Below are positions 60,901-64,000 of a stretch of DNA of 64,000 bases, piece by piece. Location: NCBI GenBank assembly GCA_015061005.1, contig SUXJ01000001.1:124001-188000 (forward strand), written 5' to 3'. The stretch is from Bacteroidales bacterium (lineage in GTDB: Bacteria > Bacteroidota > Bacteroidia > Bacteroidales > Muribaculaceae). How positions within the stretch are numbered: position 1 is the stretch's first letter; each line of letters starts with the position of its first letter. A model generated the notes under the pieces. That model did not search any database. It was not told where the DNA came from and saw nothing but the letters and a program-made list of their open reading frames with translations. Both the position numbers and the translations under genes were made by a program.

Positions 60901-61134
60901 ACCGAGGAACACATTGAGCCTTACGAAGCAGTCGTGCGAGCATCCTTAAGTCGCGTGCGTCCGGTCATGTTGGCATCGATGACCACTATCCTCGGCATGA
61001 TTCCGCTTATCAGCGACGCCATGTATAGTTCTTTAGCAATAACAGTAATAGGCGGCCTGTTTGTAGGCACCATAGTTACTCTGCTCTTGCTCCCTCTCTT
61101 CTATTCCCTCATGTTTAAGATCAAACGAAAATGA
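57994..61134 (+). CDS. RND-family efflux permease
   Basis: FIKRPTLFWSLMVGIIVMGILSY, GAFIVAMGMLVDNAVVIMDGI, GVMGLIGMMVKNSIVLVDEINR. Confidence 0.96.
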   Translation: MDRLPKFFIKRPTLFWSLMVGIIVMGILSYVRMPKLEDPAVPVKQVNVVAMYPGADVTTMELDIAAPLEDAMRTLPDIDKIRTDVTPGCAVISIAFDIELPKSELEQHFDMVRRKAADTHMRLPQGAMEPIVIDDMMDVYGLLYAFTGDGYSIKELEKYAKLLRRELLTVEGVKRVNIGGTRSEVINIEFTPEYIKANGMMPTQLMMALQASTGAIDAGHTTAGNRRMTLDITEGVKTVSDVANLLIDTPDGKKVRLGNVAKVYRTFEAPHRNAIYVNNAEALTISITLENSAIVPDVGKAVDKKIAEVMQRFPAGMETEKIFFQPDKVDEAIGGFMLNLLESILIVVLILMLSMGWRSGMIIGFVLILTVALSFPLLSLTDTTLQRISLGAFIVAMGMLVDNAVVIMDGILLDRERGLPQSTYLFRIGRNTAWPLLGATIIAASTFLPIYLTPGSAGEFAGDLFTVICVSLMASWILALIQVPMCARSWLGKKPTKPTDPDRKYPQGKIYALFHKLLRWLLGHRFISFACALSIFLLAAIGIFQLRIVFFPDFDYKQFIVECYFPTTDDADRVNSRIRQMADTVAEMDRIDRVIVSTGGAPARYCFVRPMPVGGDNYAELIIDCKDFKTMQEMTHEVRAKLRSIAPDAYIRTRKYNFSISSSHTVEVEFAGPDPQVLKDLAAQAENVMRNCEYIDPYSVQNNWHPRAPQLQFAFSQADAQRAGVSRTDVAHALQAATDGYPVGVIYEGDNILPIKMTMRRADGSQPKPLTSIAVWSTLNIHTDPTLIQGLITGATKPEDINRKMFATTLLGNVVDSAAVNFTDNYRYRYNGQRTIQVEADPDQLNPEATPAKVVKSITEAIEAIPLPPGYSVRFVGEGELSGEATRIVLSFIPMIMMIVLTVLLLLFNNWKKVLIILGSFPFVLCGIVPLLLMTDTPFTFLAILGVMGLIGMMVKNSIVLVDEINRLLTEEHIEPYEAVVRASLSRVRPVMLASMTTILGMIPLISDAMYSSLAITVIGGLFVGTIVTLLLLPLFYSLMFKIKRK

Positions 61135-62450
61135 GAAAACTTCTGTCAATAATAGCCATAACAGCCTCCTTATATGCTAATGCTTCCGACTCTATCAATA
61201 ACCTCAGCGCAGCTGAGGCTGTTCGAATCGCATTAGAAAATTCCATGGAAGTGGCTGTGGCTGAAAATGCCATGCAGCAAGCCGAACTCAATAAGCGCAT
61301 TGCTCGCACTGCATATCTGCCTAACTTTTCCGGGGCAGCAACAGGCTCATGGATTCTTCCTGATGGCAAAATCCCGGACCTCGGAATAACAATGAGGATG
61401 AGAGGCGTGTATATGGCGGGAATCAACGTGATGCAACCCATTTTTGCCGGCGGTAAAATCATCGCTGCCAACAAAATGGCAGGAATCGGCGTAACTGCAG
61501 CAGAAGAACAGCGCCGACAAACTCAAATTGCAGTAGCGGCAAATGCCGAAACAAGCTATTGGACCTACGTCGCTGTGCTTGCCAAGGTAGAAATGATGAA
61601 CAGCTACCGAGCTCTTATCGACACTGCCTATACCCAAACTCAAGAAGCATTTAATGCAGGCATGGCAACCCGAAATGACCTGCTGCGCATCGAAGCCCGA
61701 CGCTCGCAAATAGAATATCAACAGGGACAAGTCAACGCCGGCGCCGACCTTTGCCGCATGGCGCTTTGCAATACTATGGGATTACCCACCCACACTCAAA
61801 TCACTGTGGCTGACACCAACGTTGACTCCAATATTGACATTCCCGAAAACTTAGAGGATTTTGACCTGAGTCGCAGACCCGAATTTCGTTTGCTCAAGGC
61901 CGACATAGATGCGAAAAAGCAAGAAATCAACATGACTCGCGCCGACTTCCTCCCGAAAGCGGCATTCCAAGCCGGATGGTTCGCCTTCGGCGGGATTGAA
62001 ACCCAAATGCCGGGCATGGATGCCGCCGGGAACTACGCCATGACATCTTCGAAGTTAAATACCAACGGCTGGGTAATGATGCTTTCCGTTCAAGTGCCGC
62101 TATTCCATTGGGGAGAGGGATACAAGAAGGTGAAACATGCCCGCTTGGAAGCTAAAAATGCAGAACTCAACTTTGAACACACTACCCGCCAAATGGATCT
62201 TCAAGTGCGCCAAGCTGCATCTAACGTACGCACCGGCCGGGCTCTCGTTCAGTCCGCTCAATCCGCTCTCAAACAGGCTGAAGCCGCTTTAGAGTCCACC
62301 TCAACTTCCTACACCCTCGGTCTGGCATCAATCACCGACCTGCTCGATGCGCAAAGCCAATGGCACTCCGCTCGTGCCGACCTCATCGAAGCATACACGC
62401 AACTGCGTATCAACATCATCGACTACCGAGCTGCAACAGCCACTCTTTAA
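61131..62450 (+). CDS. TolC-family outer membrane efflux protein
   Basis: Signal peptide; AEAVRIALENSMEVAVAENAMQQAELNKRIARTAYLPNFSG; paired coiled coils; third gene of the RND operon. Confidence 0.93.
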   Translation: MRKLLSIIAITASLYANASDSINNLSAAEAVRIALENSMEVAVAENAMQQAELNKRIARTAYLPNFSGAATGSWILPDGKIPDLGITMRMRGVYMAGINVMQPIFAGGKIIAANKMAGIGVTAAEEQRRQTQIAVAANAETSYWTYVAVLAKVEMMNSYRALIDTAYTQTQEAFNAGMATRNDLLRIEARRSQIEYQQGQVNAGADLCRMALCNTMGLPTHTQITVADTNVDSNIDIPENLEDFDLSRRPEFRLLKADIDAKKQEINMTRADFLPKAAFQAGWFAFGGIETQMPGMDAAGNYAMTSSKLNTNGWVMMLSVQVPLFHWGEGYKKVKHARLEAKNAELNFEHTTRQMDLQVRQAASNVRTGRALVQSAQSALKQAEAALESTSTSYTLGLASITDLLDAQSQWHSARADLIEAYTQLRINIIDYRAATATL

Positions 62451-62458
62451 TCTGAATC

Positions 62459-62992
62459 ATGGAAAAATGGAAACTCCTCGAATCAGAATATCTGATTCAA
62501 CGCCCGTGGCTCACGGCCAGATGCGACAAAGTGCAACTCCCCAACGGCACCATCCACGATGAATACTACGTCCTCGAATATCCTACATGGATTAACGTTA
62601 TAGCCATTACCGATGAGGGAAAATACGTTATGGTCGAGCAATATCGCCACGGTCTGCAAGACGTCTTCACTGAAATTGTAGCCGGAGTAGTCGAATCAGG
62701 CGAACCGCCTATCGAAGCTGCTAAACGAGAACTCCTCGAAGAAACCGGATTCGGCGGCGGAGAATGGTCGCTCAATGCCGTTCTGTCGGCAAACCCCGGC
62801 AGCATGAACAACCTGACTTACTCATTCATTGCCAAAGGTGTCAAAAAACTCTGTGAACAACACCTCGACGAAACTGAAGACATCAACGTAAAACTTCTCT
62901 CCGAGGACGAGGTCCGCCGAATGCTCCGAAACGACGAAATCAAACAAGCATTAATGGCTGCTCCCCTGCTCAAACACCTTGCCAACCTTTGA
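62459..62992 (+). CDS. NUDIX hydrolase (ADP-ribose pyrophosphatase-like)
   Basis: EIVAGVVESGEPPIEAAKRELLEETGFGG Nudix box; YVMVEQYRHGLQDV. Confidence 0.93.
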   Translation: MEKWKLLESEYLIQRPWLTARCDKVQLPNGTIHDEYYVLEYPTWINVIAITDEGKYVMVEQYRHGLQDVFTEIVAGVVESGEPPIEAAKRELLEETGFGGGEWSLNAVLSANPGSMNNLTYSFIAKGVKKLCEQHLDETEDINVKLLSEDEVRRMLRNDEIKQALMAAPLLKHLANL

Positions 62993-63052
62993 GCGCACTT
63001 TAAAAGTCCGTAAATTGAATTTTTTCTCCGGCAAGCACCCCATGCCCTGAAT

Positions 63053-63190
63053 GTGGGCGTACCGCCCATATATAACACATCGATAGTCAACCCCGACGCA
63101 CCCGGTCGAGACGAGTCTCGACCCCACAATTTTTGTGGAGCGTATTCTTAAAATGAGGGTCAGAATCACCGCCTAACGGACATTTTCAGC
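63053..63190 (-). repeat. ~138-bp dispersed repeat, copy C (inverted relative to copy B)
   Basis: Reverse complement gctgaaaatgtccgttaggcggtgattctgaccctcattttaagaatacgctccacaaa matches 33578-33636 with few mismatches; central perfect palindrome GGTCGAGAC-GA-GTCTCGACC. Confidence 0.85.
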
Positions 63191-63215
63191 ACTTTCCAAC
63201 CATGGACCACCAGTG

Positions 63216-63258
63216 TCAAGGCAATATTGTCCTAAATTTCAGGACAATATTGCCTTGA
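63216..63258. repeat. Perfect 18-bp inverted repeat with 7-nt loop
   Basis: TCAAGGCAATATTGTCCT-AAATTTC-AGGACAATATTGCCTTGA. Confidence 0.95.
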
Positions 63259-63832
63259 AGTTGTAAACACTCTGCCTCTTACAATTGGCGATGACCTTTA
63301 CGCAGCATTTGCAGCAGACGTCGAAGTAGTGATTCCCGAAAGCCTTACCGTTTATCGTGCTCATCAAGTTAAAAACAGCAATCTTGAAATCTACAAGATA
63401 ACCGGAACTATCCCGGCTAATACTCCTGTAATAGTTGAAGCGGAAACTGCCGGAACTTACAATTTCGAAATTGCGACCGAGGAAGCGGTAGCTCTTGCAG
63501 AAGAAGCTGCAACTCCCGTTCTCGTAACCACCACAGCTGCAATTGCCCTTCCCGAAGGTGCATACACTCTGCAAGTACAAGACGGAGTGGCCGGCATGTA
63601 TCCTGCCGAAGCAACAGCTACAGTAAAAAGCTTCAGCGCGTATATGCCTGCTGAAATTGCTGCCGGTATCGCAGGCTACACTCTCAAGAAAGTTGATGAT
63701 CCCACCGGCATTGAAGAAATCGCAGTTGAGTCTGAAAAGGTGCAGGGCATCTATGACCTTCAGGGTCGTCGCCTGAGCGCACCCGTTAAGGGCATCAACA
63801 TCATCAACGGCAAAAAAGTATTGGTTAAGTAA
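63236..63832 (+). pseudogene. 5'-truncated fragment of a secreted protein with C-terminal sorting-like tail
   Basis: Frame open after a stop at 63233; no in-frame ATG (only GTG 63329); reads SGQYCLEVVNTLPLTIGDDLYAAFAADVEVVIPE...GIYDLQGRRLSAPVKGINIINGKKVLVK. Confidence 0.6.
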
Positions 63833-63861
63833 TTAACCGATTTAGATTGATAAGTATTGGG

Positions 63862-63893
63862 AAACGGCTGCCCGCGAGGGTCGCCGTTTTTTT
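63862..63893 (+). terminator. Rho-independent terminator
   Basis: AAACGGC-tgCCCGCGAGGGtc-GCCGTTTTTTT. Confidence 0.75.
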
Positions 63894-64000
63894 CATGCCT
63901 CCTCGCGACTAATTTCGAGGTGGACTTCACATTCACCGCCCCAATGAAAGCTGCGACACCCTGCTCCACTCTCCACTAATTTGCGCATCTCGCGGATTTT
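63893..64000 (-). CDS. C-terminal end of a CDS entering from the right edge, unknown product
   Basis: Minus-strand open frame ...KIREMRKLVESGAGCRSFHWGGECEVHLEISREEA*. Partial. Confidence 0.5.
   Translation of the reverse strand, partial: KIREMRKLVESGAGCRSFHWGGECEVHLEISREEA

Noticed and set aside
63760-63969. 69-aa minus-strand ORF
   Set aside because: Spans the terminator and antisense of the fragment tail; a different frame gives the better edge-partial CDS.

Overview
This 64 kb window reads as a Bacteroidota/Bacteroidales chromosome segment. The lineage call is an inference from repeated TAnnTTTG-type -7 promoter elements, C-terminal sorting-like tails, an outer-membrane beta-barrel family protein, class II NrdJ, DUF3822 next to rsmD, and a CBM20-type MalQ. 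Most of it is dense core metabolism and housekeeping: pflB/pflA, uvrB, uvrA, dnaJ/grpE, ispE, YgiQ and MtaB radical-SAM enzymes, malQ, nrdJ, Rel/SpoT, a PgpH-like 7TM-HD protein, rsmD, mgtE, an RND efflux operon, GH20 and GH110-like glycosidases, ABC-F, an M16 peptidase and one tRNA-Gln(CUG). I found no CRISPR array, prophage, transposase, toxin-antitoxin pair or recognisable defence island. The least-explained structure is a dispersed ~138-bp palindrome-centred intergenic repeat. It occurs in three gaps (about 1.14-1.48 kb, 33.56-33.74 kb and 63.05-63.19 kb), with a complex interleaved inverted arrangement at the first. A perfect 18-bp inverted repeat also sits exactly at the truncated 5' end of a secreted-protein fragment (63216-63258). 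Other observations include near-leaderless promoters, G/C homopolymer tracts, and a (p)ppGpp / c-di-AMP gene neighbourhood. All family names come from reading translated motifs by eye; no searches were run.
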